Positions 19,401-27,277 are shown, counted from the first letter of the stretch. The stretch is DNA of 32,023 nucleotides from Streptomyces cinerochromogenes (GCF_014648635.1 NZ_BMRM01000037.1:1-32023); one strand, 5' to 3'. Program-made: numbers and translations. The notes: generated by a model not told the origin, from the sequence alone.

Positions 19401-22400
19401 GGGCGGTCGGCGATGACGACGCGCAGCCCGGAGGCGGCCACGATGCGCTCGGTCCGGCCCGGGGGGTTGCGGGGGTCGAGCGGCACGTAGGCGGCGCCCG
19501 CCTTGAGCACGCCCAGCACGGCGGCGACCATGCCGGTGGAGCGGCCGGTGGCCACACCGACCGGTTCGTCGGCACCGACGCCGTGGGCCAGCAGGAGGTG
19601 GGCGAAGCGGTTGGCCAGCCGGTCCAGTTCCGCGTAGGTCGTGCGTTCGTCGCCGCAGATCAGCGCGACGGCGTCGGGGGTGCGGGCGGCCTGTTCGGCG
19701 TAGAGCCGGGGCACGGAGCCGTCCGGGAGCGGGGCGGCCGTGTCGTTCCAGGCGACCATGGTGCGGTGCCGGTCGGTCGCGTCGAGCATCGTCGCCGCGG
19801 ACACCGGCCGGTCGGGTTCGGCGAGCACCTCGCCCAGGACGACCGACACGTGGTGCATCAGCTGGCGGACGGTGTCGGCGTCGAACAGGTCGGCGGCGTA
19901 CAGCACGGTCGCGCGGACCTCGTCGCCGGTCTCGACGGCGTGCACCTCCAGGTCCATCCGGGTGTACGCGTGGTCGACGTCGAACGGCTCGGCCTCGGCG
20001 CCCTGCCACCAGGTCCGCCGGGGCGTGTCGGTGAGCAGCTGGAACGCCGCCTGCACCAGCGGGTTGCGGGACAGGTCGCGCTCGGGCCGCAGCCGCTCCA
20101 CCAGGTGTTCGAAGGGGACGTCCTGGTGCTCCACGGCGCCGACCACCGCCTCCCGCACCCGGCCGAGGAGTTCCCGGAAGGTGGGGTCGCCGGACAGGTC
20201 GGTGCGGATGGCGACGACGTTGACGAAGAAACCGATCAGTGCCTCGGTCTCGGCACGGGTCCGCCCGGCCATCGGCGCGCCCACGGCGACGTCCTCGGTG
20301 CGGGCGTACCGGGACAGGACGAGCGTGAACGCGGCCAGGAGCACCATGTAGAGCGTGGCGCCCTCGCGGGCGGCGACGGCGCGGGCGTCCCGGATCAGCT
20401 CGACGGGCAGCTGCCAGGGCAGGGTGCCCGCCCGGCCGGTGGCGACGGCGGGCCGGGCCTTGTCCAGCGGCAGCTCCAGCGGGGCCAGGCCGGCCAGCCG
20501 GTCGGTCCAGTAGCCGGCCCGGCGCTCCAGCACCTCGCCGGAGAGCCAGGACCGCTGCCAGAGCGCGTAGTCGCCGTACTGGACGGGGGGTTCGGGCAGC
20601 GGTGTGCCGTCGTAGGCGGCGGCGACCTCGGCCCACAGCAGGGCCTGGGACCAGCCGTCGGTCGCGATGTGGTGCACGGCGACGACGAGGACGTGGTCGT
20701 CGGGGGCGAGCCGGAGCAGCGTGGCGCGCAGCAGCGGGCCGTGTGCCAGGTCGAAGCCGGTGGACAGTTCGGCGGAGGCCGCGGCGCGTGCGGCGTCCGC
20801 GTCGGGTACGTCGACGATGCGCAGGGCGACCGGGGCGGCGGCGCCGACGACCGCGGCGGGCACGCCGTCCGCCACGGTGAAGGTGGTGCGCAGGGTCTCG
20901 TGGCGGGCGACGACGGCCGACAGGGCGCCGGCGAGCCGGTCGGCGTCCAGCGGCCCGCGGATCCGCAGGGCACCGCCGGAGGTGGAGGAGGCGCTGCCCG
21001 GGGTGAGCTGGTCCAGGAACCACATCCGCTGCTGGGCGAAGGACAGCGGCAGCGGCCGGTCGCGGTCCGCCGGCTCCAGCGGCGGCGCCGGGTCGGCCGG
21101 GTGCGCGGCACCGCCGACCACCGCGGCCAGGGTCCGTGGGGTGCGGTGCTCGAAAACCTCCCGCAGCGGGATGTCGGTGCCGAAGAGGCGGGCGATGCGG
21201 GCGACGAGGCGGGTGGCGAGCAGCGAGTGCCCGCCGCGCACGAAGAAGTCGTCCTCGGCGCCGACCGCGTCGGCGCCGAGCAGTTCGGCGAAGACGTCGC
21301 ACAGCGCGCGCTCCGTGTCGGTGCGCGGGGTGGCCGCGCCGGTCTCCGGGTTCTCCGCCGCGTCGGGCAGCGCGGCCCGGTCGACCTTGCCGGCAGCGGT
21401 CAGCGGGAGCGCTTCGCCGATGACGAACACGGCGGGCACCAGGTAGTCGGGCAGGGCCGCCGCCGCGTGCGCGCGCAGCGCCGCGCTGTCGGTGGTGTGC
21501 CCGGCGCGCGGTACGACGTGGGCGACGAGCCGCTTGCCGGCCGGGCCGTCGCCGCGCACCACGACGGCGGTGTGCGCGACGGCGGGGTGGGCGGCCAGGA
21601 CGGCTTCGACCTCGCCGGGCTCGACCCTGAGGCCGCGCAGCTTGGCCTGGTCGTCGGCGCGGCCCAGGAATTCCAGGACGCCGTCGGGGCGGCGGCGCAC
21701 CACGTCGCCGGTGCGGTACATGCGGCTGCCCGGCGGTCCGGACGGGTCGGGCAGGAAGCGCTCGGCGGTGGCCGCCGGGCGGCCGGCGTAGCCGCGGGCC
21801 AGGCGCGGGCCCCCGACGTACAGTTCGCCGGGCACGCCGAACGGGACGGGCCTCAGCCGGTCGTCGAGGACGTGGACACGGGTGTTGTCCAGGGGGCTGC
21901 CGATGGGCACCCGCCCGCGGGGGGCGGGATCGGACGGCTCGATCGGGTGGAGGGTGGCGAAGGTGGTGGTCTCGGTGGGGCCGTAGCCGTTGACGACGGT
22001 CAGCCGCGGGTGGGCGGCGCGGACACGGGCCACGGTCGCGGGGGACACGGTGTCGCCGCCGACGACGAGTTCACGGACGCCGGCCAGGCAGGTGACGTCC
22101 TCCTCGGCCACGAGGTCGAAGAGGCCGGAGGTCAGCCACAGCGCGGTGACGCCCTGTTCGGCGACGACGCGGGCGAGGGAGCGCGGGCCGAGGGCTCCGG
22201 GCGGGGCCACGACGACGCGGCGGCCGGACAGCAGCGGGGACCACAGTTCGTAGGTGGAGGCGTCGAACGCCTGCGGGGAGTGCAGCAGGACCCGGTCGTG
22301 GGCCCCGCCGGCCCAGCGCCGGTGGAGGGCGAGGGCGGCCACGGCGCGATGGGTGGTGGCGACGGCCTTGGGTGTGCCGGTGGAACCGGAGGTGGACATC

Positions 22401-24310
22401 ACGTACGCCAGGCCGTCCGGGCCGACTGTCGCCGCCGGGGCCGTGCCGGGGGTGCCGTCGGGGACGGCGCGCAGGTCCACCCGCGGCAGGTGCTCGGTGC
22501 CGGCGGGCGGGGGGCCGCCGTCGGTGAGCAGCAGTGCGGCGCCGGTGTCGGCCAGGACGGCTCGGGTCCGGGCGGCCGGGTTGCGGACGTCGAGCGGCAG
22601 GTAGGCACCGCCCGCCTTGAGTACCGCGAGCACGGCGACGACCAGGCCGGCCGAGCGCTCGGCCGCCAGCGCGACGACGCGCTCGGGGCCGACTCCGTGC
22701 CCGGTCAGGACGTGGGCGAGCCGGTTGGCCGCGCGGTCGAGCCCGGCGTAGCTGAGCTGCTCGGTTCCGTCGGCGACGGCGATGGCGTCCGGGGTGCGGG
22801 CGGCCTGGGCGGCGAACAGTTCGGGCAGCGAGGCGTCGGGGAGCGGGACGTCGGTGCCCCGGGCGGTCCGCTCCAGCGCCGCGTCCTCGGCGGCGTCGGT
22901 CATCGTCAGCCGGGACAGCGGCCGGTCCGGCTGGGCGCAGGCGACGCGCAGCAGCGCCGTCAGATGGCGGGCCAGCCGCTCGACGGTCTCCCGGTCGAAC
23001 AGGGCACGGCTGTAGTTGACGAGCCCCTCGACGCCGCCCTCGGCGTCCTCGCCGAGGTAGACCTCCAGGTCCATGCGGGTGAAGGCACGGTCGCCGGCGA
23101 AGGGTTCGGCGGTGGTGCCGGGGAACGGCGCCGGGCGGGCGGCGGGCCGGGGCACGTACTGGAAGACGACCTGGGCCAGCGGGTTGCGCGACAGGTCGCG
23201 CTCCGGGACCAGCCGTTCGACCAGGTACTCGAAGGGCACGTCCTGGTGCGCCATCTCGTCCACCGAGGCGGCGCGGACGCGTTCGACCAGCTCCGCGAAC
23301 GTGGGGTCGCCGGACAGGTCGGTGCGGGTGACGACGGTGTTGACGAAGAACCCGATCAGTCCCTCGACCTCGGCCAGGGGGCGGCCGGCGACGGGCTGGG
23401 CGACGGCCACGTCCTCGGTGCGGGCGTGGCGTCCGAGGACCGCGCTGAACGCGGCCAGCAGGGTCATGTGCAGGGTCGCGCCCTGCCGGGCGGCGACGCC
23501 CCGGGCGGCGGCGACGGCGTCCGCCGGCAGGCGCCAGGTGACGACGCCGCCCTCGGCGGAGGCGACGGCCGGGCGGGGCCGGTCGAGCGGCAGGTCCAGC
23601 GGGGGCAGGCCGGCCAGGCGGTCCTGCCAGAAGGCGAGCCGTCGCTCCAGCACGGCGGGGGGCAGGGTGCGGCGCTGCCATGCGGCGAAGTCGGCGTACT
23701 GGACGGGCAGTTCGGGCAGCGCGGGCTGACGGTCGTCGGCCAGTGCGGTGTAGGCCGCGGTCAGCTCGGTCCACAGCAGGCCGTGCGACCAGCCGTCGGT
23801 GGCGATGTGGTGGACGGTCAGCAGCAGGACGTGGTCGTCGGCGGCGAGCCGCAGCAGACGGGCGCGGAGCAGGGGGCCCTTGGTGAGGTCGAAGGGGCGT
23901 GCGGCCTCGTCGCCCGCGAGCCGTTCGGCGTCGGCCTCGTCCGCGGCGTCGGTGACGGGTACGGTGACCGGCTCCGGCGGCAGCACCACGGCACCGGGCA
24001 CGCCCTCGTGGTCGGCGAAGACGGTGCGCAGGGTCTCGTGGCGGGCGACGACGAGACTCAGCGCCCGGGCCAGCAGACCGGCGTCCAGCGGGCCGCGGAC
24101 GCGCACCGCGGTGCCGAAGTTGTAGAAGGCGCTGTCCGGCATCAGCCGGTCGAGGAACCACAGCCGCTGCTGGGCGAACGACAGCTGGAGCGGCTGGTCC
24201 CGGGGGACACGGGTGATGCCCGACGGTGCCGTGCCGGTTCTCGCCGTGCGTTCCCGGAGCCGGTTCAGTGCCGAGTCCAGCCCCGGCCGGCGCGAGCTCC
24301 CCTGCGTCAT
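13484..24310 (-). CDS. sfaD: Trimodular NRPS, C-A-T-C-A-T-C-A-T-C (Val / probable m-Tyr / piperazate, terminal C domain)
   Basis: The protein has 3608 aa. The ATG at 24310 overlaps the sfaC stop by 4 nt (ATGA) and has GGGAGA 7 nt upstream. Four C domains carry intact HHxxxDG (about residues 166, 1212, 2248, 3300). Three A domains have core motifs at about 634, 1674 and 2723, and T domains with GGHSL lie at about 1029, 2066 and 3115. There is no epimerase and no thioesterase. Ten-residue codes, extracted by eye against GrsA, are A1 DAYWVGGTFK (valine type), A2 DIYCLGAAFK (no code I know) and A3 DVQFSAHVVK (one or two changes from proline codes). With the m-Tyr and piperazate genes upstream, this fits the Val-mTyr-Piz tripeptide of sanglifehrin. 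C1 would take the finished polyketide, and the fourth C domain probably closes the macrolactone. A2 carries an Asp/Pro-rich insert (DPGPGPDTDPGIDPHPD) just before its core motif. Confidence 0.95.
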   Translation of the reverse strand: MTQGSSRRPGLDSALNRLRERTARTGTAPSGITRVPRDQPLQLSFAQQRLWFLDRLMPDSAFYNFGTAVRVRGPLDAGLLARALSLVVARHETLRTVFADHEGVPGAVVLPPEPVTVPVTDAADEADAERLAGDEAARPFDLTKGPLLRARLLRLAADDHVLLLTVHHIATDGWSHGLLWTELTAAYTALADDRQPALPELPVQYADFAAWQRRTLPPAVLERRLAFWQDRLAGLPPLDLPLDRPRPAVASAEGGVVTWRLPADAVAAARGVAARQGATLHMTLLAAFSAVLGRHARTEDVAVAQPVAGRPLAEVEGLIGFFVNTVVTRTDLSGDPTFAELVERVRAASVDEMAHQDVPFEYLVERLVPERDLSRNPLAQVVFQYVPRPAARPAPFPGTTAEPFAGDRAFTRMDLEVYLGEDAEGGVEGLVNYSRALFDRETVERLARHLTALLRVACAQPDRPLSRLTMTDAAEDAALERTARGTDVPLPDASLPELFAAQAARTPDAIAVADGTEQLSYAGLDRAANRLAHVLTGHGVGPERVVALAAERSAGLVVAVLAVLKAGGAYLPLDVRNPAARTRAVLADTGAALLLTDGGPPPAGTEHLPRVDLRAVPDGTPGTAPAATVGPDGLAYVMSTSGSTGTPKAVATTHRAVAALALHRRWAGGAHDRVLLHSPQAFDASTYELWSPLLSGRRVVVAPPGALGPRSLARVVAEQGVTALWLTSGLFDLVAEEDVTCLAGVRELVVGGDTVSPATVARVRAAHPRLTVVNGYGPTETTTFATLHPIEPSDPAPRGRVPIGSPLDNTRVHVLDDRLRPVPFGVPGELYVGGPRLARGYAGRPAATAERFLPDPSGPPGSRMYRTGDVVRRRPDGVLEFLGRADDQAKLRGLRVEPGEVEAVLAAHPAVAHTAVVVRGDGPAGKRLVAHVVPRAGHTTDSAALRAHAAAALPDYLVPAVFVIGEALPLTAAGKVDRAALPDAAENPETGAATPRTDTERALCDVFAELLGADAVGAEDDFFVRGGHSLLATRLVARIARLFGTDIPLREVFEHRTPRTLAAVVGGAAHPADPAPPLEPADRDRPLPLSFAQQRMWFLDQLTPGSASSTSGGALRIRGPLDADRLAGALSAVVARHETLRTTFTVADGVPAAVVGAAAPVALRIVDVPDADAARAAASAELSTGFDLAHGPLLRATLLRLAPDDHVLVVAVHHIATDGWSQALLWAEVAAAYDGTPLPEPPVQYGDYALWQRSWLSGEVLERRAGYWTDRLAGLAPLELPLDKARPAVATGRAGTLPWQLPVELIRDARAVAAREGATLYMVLLAAFTLVLSRYARTEDVAVGAPMAGRTRAETEALIGFFVNVVAIRTDLSGDPTFRELLGRVREAVVGAVEHQDVPFEHLVERLRPERDLSRNPLVQAAFQLLTDTPRRTWWQGAEAEPFDVDHAYTRMDLEVHAVETGDEVRATVLYAADLFDADTVRQLMHHVSVVLGEVLAEPDRPVSAATMLDATDRHRTMVAWNDTAAPLPDGSVPRLYAEQAARTPDAVALICGDERTTYAELDRLANRFAHLLLAHGVGADEPVGVATGRSTGMVAAVLGVLKAGAAYVPLDPRNPPGRTERIVAASGLRVVIADRPVPGTDGVTVLDVTDPGPGPDTDPGIDPHPDTTAYVIYTSGSSGEPKGVAVTHRNVVVLAADRRWRNGNHERVLLHYPLATDISTYELWPFLLAGKQIVVAADEHVEPDTFDRLIREHGVTAMCLPAPLFSLLAEECMACFGGLREVLTGGEAVSGETVAQVMAAHPHLTVLDAYGPTEATAFTTLFPMEPGFRLVGSRVPIGAPIDNTRVYVLDDALRPAPLGVAGELVIGGPRVARGYLGRPDLTSEKFVPDPWGGPGERMYRTGDVVRWLPGGALEFLGRADVQVKIRGFRVEPGEVEAALLRHPAVSQVTVAVREDVPGDKRLVAYVVLEPDAGDSVLPALRAHAAGAVPDYMVPSAFVALDAFPLSTTGKIDRRALPAPDTRSVAESGYAEPATEAERVLCEIFAEVLDIHPVGADDDFFALGGHSLLATRAIARIRARFGPDVALQAVFERRTPRRLAETLGEPGAVTDVIRPARRDGALPLSSSQRRLWFLDRLTPDSGFWNVAMGVRARGPLDVDALGRALTQVVSRHEVLRTVFAAAAGEPMAVVRPAAPLSLEVTDVADEAEAHALAEADAARPFDLARGPLLRSRVLRIAAEDHAVLITAHHAVTDGWSHAVFWGELAEAYRAELAGDTAVLPELPVQYGDFAIWQRDRLTGAERERHLAYWRTRLAGLRPLELPLDRPRPAVAGSAGASQPWQLPPDLVRAARAFGDAEGATLYMTLLTAFTVVLARFAGTEDVAVGAPVAGRTRPEVERLIGFFVNMLVLRTDTSGDPTFRDLLGRVRETVVGAMDHQDLPFEHLVETLAPERDLSRNPLVQVVFQLMRAPADKGDRLGAARLEPLLTDHAFTRVDLEVHLTEDGDRVRGTVLHSTALFEAETVRRMLHHLTVLLRRALADPDAPLSALSLLDDEDHRLLLEQWNDTALPYRDASLAELFAEQVARTPDAPAVECEDDVLTYAELDREAERIAAGLRAHGVRPDDLVGLCLERSTAQTAGLIGILKAGAAYVPIDPHHPRDRIRLIVDDARMTVAVTDRQHADVFTEGTAVVLVDAPAPTQPFPAGTTRRPGPDSLAYVVYTSGSTGVPKGIAMPARCVVNMLAWQKKAVPGGPGTRTAQFTALTFDVSVQEVLSALLYGETLVIPTEETRRDPARFARWLDERAIEQIFVPNLMIRALAEEAAAGRAELTSLRHISQAGEPLTLDTVLREFCAARPRLRLHNHYGSTEIQVVTAYTLPGDVADWPQAAHLGEPVDNARAYVLDDRLRPVPVGVAGELCFAGPGLARGYVGKPELTAQKFVADPFGPPGSRLYRTGDLGRWRPDGSLEYLGRLDHQVKIRGFRVELGEVEAVLLRHPQVTRAVVVAREDTPGVKRLVGYVVPVPGTDGALPARLRAHLADAVPDYMVPSALVPLDAFPLTTTGKIDRGALPAPDLRTTLDTGFTAPRTGEEKALCEVFAEVLESERVGIDDDFFALGGHSLVAARTVARIREVLGAEVSLRELFQHRTPRALAEVVAVSPRSAAAPLVPVSRQRPLPLSLGQLRLWRLYEADPRNPVWTIPLAVRITGELDTDLLGRALTEVVRRHEVLRTVFVPGDEPTSVILPAPDIALEPVDVPDEATARALADEAAAQPFDLVTGPVLRPALLRIAPDDHVLLLTVHHIATDGWSQGVLWSELSRSYAALRENRPSGLPELPVQYGDFAVWQRSWLTGAALDAQLDHWRRRLDGLRPLALPGVPADAVHDGTGVLTEWRLPAALVDTARRVGAEHDATLYMTLLAAFTATLARWTGTDDLAVGSPVAGRTRAEVEGLIGFFANFVPLRVDLSGDPSFAGLLGRVRDTAVDAYAHQALPWERVVEGLGLDPEQPLVDVVFQLVNVELGELGLPGARVEQFTGGQAYARWHLEVHLVEDPDGGLTGHVVHRAAALGRRVVDALLAGTTALLQAALADPGLPVSALHAPDPLEGTTHD

Positions 24311-25002
24311 CCGGCTGTCTCCCGCTCCTGGTCGGCGTCGGTGAGTCCGCGGGCGCGCATCATGCTCGCCAGCGCGCGATGGCTGCCGGACTCGCTTGCT
24401 TCGAACTGCTCGACCACGCGCCGCCGCATCGGGGCGGGCTTCTCCTGGCTGAGCTTGAACATCGTCTGCACGGTTTCGATCCGCAGGGTGAAAGCGCCCA
24501 CGCCGGGCGCGATCTGCCGGAAGTAGTCCAGGGAGGACTCCTGGTCCCAGCCGCGCCCGAAGCCGCCCTCCAGCCGCCGGGCGGTGTCGGAGACGATGTC
24601 CAGCACGGCGGCGGGTTCGGCGGTGGGCTCCACCGTGCCGGTCACGTGCACGGCGGTGAAGTCCCAGGTGGGCGCCGCGGGTGTGACCTCGTAGACCGTG
24701 GGCGAGACGTAGCCGTGCGGGCCCTGGAAGACGATGAGCGCCCGGTCGCCCGAGCGCATTCGGCGCCACTGCGGGTTCTCGGCGTTCATGTGGCCGATCA
24801 GGGTGGAACCGGCCAGTGGCACCGTGCCCGCGGCGACCGCCTCGGCGTCCGCCTCGTCGGGCCCGTGCCGGAACAGCACCGGCGCGTGGGTGGCCACCGG
24901 GACGTCCTCGTGCGAGGTGACGACCAACGCCAGTGGGTTGTGCTGCAGGAACGCCAGGACGACACCGTCGCGGTCCTCGCGGTACAGCGGACGCTCGTAC
25001 AC
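24307..25002 (-). CDS. sfaC: Piperazate synthase, KtzT-like heme protein (PaiB/FMN-binding fold)
   Basis: The protein has 231 aa and starts VYERPLYRED with GTG at 25002, one nucleotide after the sfaB stop; AGGGG lies about 8 nt upstream. The frame stays open to 25377, but that extension is low-complexity antisense of sfaB and is rejected. The protein belongs to the PaiB-type family, usually annotated 'FMN-binding negative transcriptional regulator', and has the family motif GHMNAENPQW around residues 75-85. Known: in kutzneride biosynthesis the homolog KtzT is a heme enzyme that forms the N-N bond of L-piperazic acid from N5-hydroxyornithine. Inferred: the same reaction here, because the gene is coupled to an N-hydroxylase gene upstream and to an NRPS with a proline-like A domain downstream. 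No DNA-binding helix-turn-helix is visible, which argues against a regulator. Confidence 0.88.
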   Translation of the reverse strand: MYERPLYREDRDGVVLAFLQHNPLALVVTSHEDVPVATHAPVLFRHGPDEADAEAVAAGTVPLAGSTLIGHMNAENPQWRRMRSGDRALIVFQGPHGYVSPTVYEVTPAAPTWDFTAVHVTGTVEPTAEPAAVLDIVSDTARRLEGGFGRGWDQESSLDYFRQIAPGVGAFTLRIETVQTMFKLSQEKPAPMRRRVVEQFEASESGSHRALASMMRARGLTDADQERETAG

Positions 25003-25003
25003 T

Positions 25004-26344
25004 TCAGCCCCTGTTCCCCGCCACTGCCCTGCCGCCGGCGGTGCGGTCCGGGTCGCGCCGGCCGCCGGTGATCGACTGAGCGATCTCGCCCGCGCGGACC
25101 GCCACCATGGACAGCAGGGTGGACGCGATGCCGTGGGTCGCCTCGGTGGCGCCCTGGACGTAGATCCCGCACCGGAAGTCCCCGGTGGTGCTGAGCCGGT
25201 AGTCGCGGCCGATGAGCAACTCGCCCGCCGCGTCCCGGCGGAGGGCGTCGCCGACGCCGCCGAGCAGTTCCGCCGGATCGGCCGACCGGTACCCGGTGGC
25301 GTAGACGACCAGGTCGGCGTCGAGTTCGGTGTGTTCGCCGGTGGGCAGGAACTCCACGCGGACGGCGGCGGATTCACCGCGGGGTTCGACGGACACCAGG
25401 CGGGAGGCGTTCATCAGCCGCAGCCGTGGGGTGCCGGTCACCTTCTGCTCGTACTGGCGGCGGGCGAGGTCCCGGAGGACGTCCTCGTCCACGACGGCGT
25501 AGTTGGTGCCGCCGTGGTAACGCATGATGGACTGCTTGACCTCGGGCGGGGCGAAGTAGAAGTCGTCCACGGCGGCCGGGTCGAAGACGCGGTTGGCGAA
25601 GGGGCTGGAGTCGGCGACGCTGTAGCCGTAGCGGCCGAACACCGCGCACACCTCGGCCTGCGGGTAGCGCTCCATGAGGTGCGCGGCGACCTCGGCCGCG
25701 CTCTGGCCGGCGCCGACCACGACGGCCCGGCGGGGCGGGCGTTCGTCGAACGCGGGCAGCCGGTGCAGCAACTGGGAGCTGTGCCAGACGCGTTCACCGG
25801 TCTCGGCGCCCTCGGGCAGCCGCGGGCGCAGGCCGGAGGCGATGACGAGGTTCCTGGTCCGTGCGACCACCCGGTCGCCGGCGAGTACGTCCAGCGCGAC
25901 GACCTCGCCGGCGTCGGTCACCGGTCGCACGCCGGTGGCCTCCACGCCGTACTCGACCAGGTGGTTCAGCCGGTCGGCGGCCCACTGGAGGTAGTCGTGG
26001 TACTCGATCCGTGAGGGCAGCAGGGTGTGCTGGTTGATGAAGTCCACCAGCCGGCCCTTGTCCTGCAGATAGGAGAGGAAGCCGAAATCGCTGGTGGGAT
26101 TGCGCATGGTGGCGATGTCCTTGAGAAAGGACACCTGGAGCGAGGAACCCTCGATGAGCATCCCCCGGTGCCAGCCGAATTCCTTCTGCTTCTCCAGGAA
26201 AAGGGCTCGCCCCGCCGCTTCCGATTCATGGAGCGCCACAGCCAGGGCGAGATTTGCGGCACCGAATCCGATGCCGGTGACGTCCAGCACTTCCGATTCC
26301 GGGCTCTGCTGTGCAGTGGGTCCTTGTCCTGCGAGCCGAGTCAT
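25004..26344 (-). CDS. sfaB: L-ornithine N5-monooxygenase (KtzI-like, FAD/NADPH)
   Basis: The protein has 446 aa. The ATG at 26344 overlaps the sfaA stop by 4 nt (ATGA). The FAD-binding motif GIGFGAANLALA lies at residues 24-35, the NADPH motif GAGQSAAE at about 208 and the family motif ATGY at about 349. Length and motif order match the lysine/ornithine N-hydroxylase family (KtzI, siderophore enzymes). Known: KtzI hydroxylates the side-chain nitrogen of ornithine with O2 and NADPH, giving the substrate of the N-N bond-forming KtzT. Inferred: ornithine rather than lysine is the substrate, because a KtzT-like gene follows directly. A siderophore role is less likely, as no siderophore synthetase or transport gene is nearby. 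Confidence 0.92.
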   Translation of the reverse strand: MTRLAGQGPTAQQSPESEVLDVTGIGFGAANLALAVALHESEAAGRALFLEKQKEFGWHRGMLIEGSSLQVSFLKDIATMRNPTSDFGFLSYLQDKGRLVDFINQHTLLPSRIEYHDYLQWAADRLNHLVEYGVEATGVRPVTDAGEVVALDVLAGDRVVARTRNLVIASGLRPRLPEGAETGERVWHSSQLLHRLPAFDERPPRRAVVVGAGQSAAEVAAHLMERYPQAEVCAVFGRYGYSVADSSPFANRVFDPAAVDDFYFAPPEVKQSIMRYHGGTNYAVVDEDVLRDLARRQYEQKVTGTPRLRLMNASRLVSVEPRGESAAVRVEFLPTGEHTELDADLVVYATGYRSADPAELLGGVGDALRRDAAGELLIGRDYRLSTTGDFRCGIYVQGATEATHGIASTLLSMVAVRAGEIAQSITGGRRDPDRTAGGRAVAGNRG

Positions 26345-27243
26345 ATATCAACCACCAGGAGTTTCTCAATGGATGTATCGTCGCAGGACGCCCAGAATTC
26401 ACCCGCGACGTCCTCCAGATGCGCGAGGGAACGCGCACTGTAAAGGGTGGTCTGGTACTGGGTTATGTCGTAGTCGACGCGGGCCATGTCGGCGATGTCG
26501 AGCGGCCGGATGTCGGCGGAGCGGAAGTGCTCCAGCTCGCCGTAGGAGGAGACGATGCTGGCGCCGTAGGCGCGGGGCCCGTCGACGGCGTCCAGCAGGC
26601 CGCACTCGACCGTGAACCAGAAGGTCTTGGCGACGAACTGGACGGCTGTCTCGGATTCGACCCTGCGCACGGCCTCGCCGGCCAGTCGGTACAGCGCGGC
26701 GAACCGGTCGTCGGCCATGGCGCTCCCGTGCCCGATGACCTCGTGCAGGATGTCCGGCTCGGTCGAATAGAAGGGGGTCGCGCCGTCGCGCAGGTACTGG
26801 GTCGAATGGAAGTATCCATCGGCCAGGGAGCCGCAGAACAGGGCGAAGGGGACTACACCGGGGGCGGGTCGCAGCCGGAATCCGGTCAGCCCGTGCAGGC
26901 GCTCGGACACGTCCTGCAGTTGCGGGACGCCGTCTTCGGCCACACCAAGACGCTCGGCGGCGGCGAGGAACTCCGGCGCCGCGAGGTCCCGGTGCCGCTC
27001 CGTCAGCCGCTGGGAGACCAGGCGCCACAGCGCGTGTTCGGCTTCGGTGTATTCGACTGCCGCAATGGGCTCGCCGAGTACGTGCTCCGCGGCACGGGCC
27101 GCTATTTCGTCACGCCGCTTCCGGTATGCCGGCGACTCGTCCTCTAATCGGGTGGTGGCCGGATCGCTATTCATTCCCCTGCCTCCCGCCGTGGTCATCG
27201 GCAGGAGGTGCCCCGAATTTTGGTCTGGTTCGAACGTGCTCAT
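26341..27243 (-). CDS. sfaA: Pterin-dependent aromatic amino acid hydroxylase (probable phenylalanine 3-hydroxylase, m-Tyr)
   Basis: The protein has 300 aa from ATG 27243 (GGGGGAAGG 6 nt upstream). An alternative ATG at 27174 (277 aa) also has a good site (GGGAGG, 7 nt). It has the biopterin-dependent hydroxylase fold, with the iron triad visible as HEVIGH (His167, His172) and Glu213 in VECGL. The 5- and 41-residue spacings match bacterial phenylalanine hydroxylase. Known: most bacterial relatives make para-Tyr from Phe, while PacX of pacidamycin makes meta-Tyr. Inferred: meta-hydroxylation here, because the gene heads an operon with piperazate genes and a Val/?/Piz NRPS, as in sanglifehrin; the sequence alone cannot fix the regiochemistry. 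Leu33 is a TTA codon, so translation should depend on the bldA tRNA. A shorter C-terminal regulatory or tetramer region than in animal enzymes is normal for bacteria. Confidence 0.9.
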   Translation of the reverse strand: MSTFEPDQNSGHLLPMTTAGGRGMNSDPATTRLEDESPAYRKRRDEIAARAAEHVLGEPIAAVEYTEAEHALWRLVSQRLTERHRDLAAPEFLAAAERLGVAEDGVPQLQDVSERLHGLTGFRLRPAPGVVPFALFCGSLADGYFHSTQYLRDGATPFYSTEPDILHEVIGHGSAMADDRFAALYRLAGEAVRRVESETAVQFVAKTFWFTVECGLLDAVDGPRAYGASIVSSYGELEHFRSADIRPLDIADMARVDYDITQYQTTLYSARSLAHLEDVAGEFWASCDDTSIEKLLVVDI

Positions 27244-27277
27244 ATCAGCCTTCCCCCGTCTGGCCGAACCAATCGAA

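Noticed and set aside
24311..24769. N-terminal extension of the NRPS (153 codons)
   Set aside because: It is a shadow frame of sfaC with Arg-rich sequence. The ATG at 24310 has a good ribosome site, overlaps the sfaC stop as ATGA and is followed directly by the C domain.
25003..25377. N-terminal extension of sfaC
   Set aside because: Pro/Ser/Arg-rich shadow of sfaB. Family proteins begin near the YERPLYRED segment, where a GTG with a ribosome site is present.
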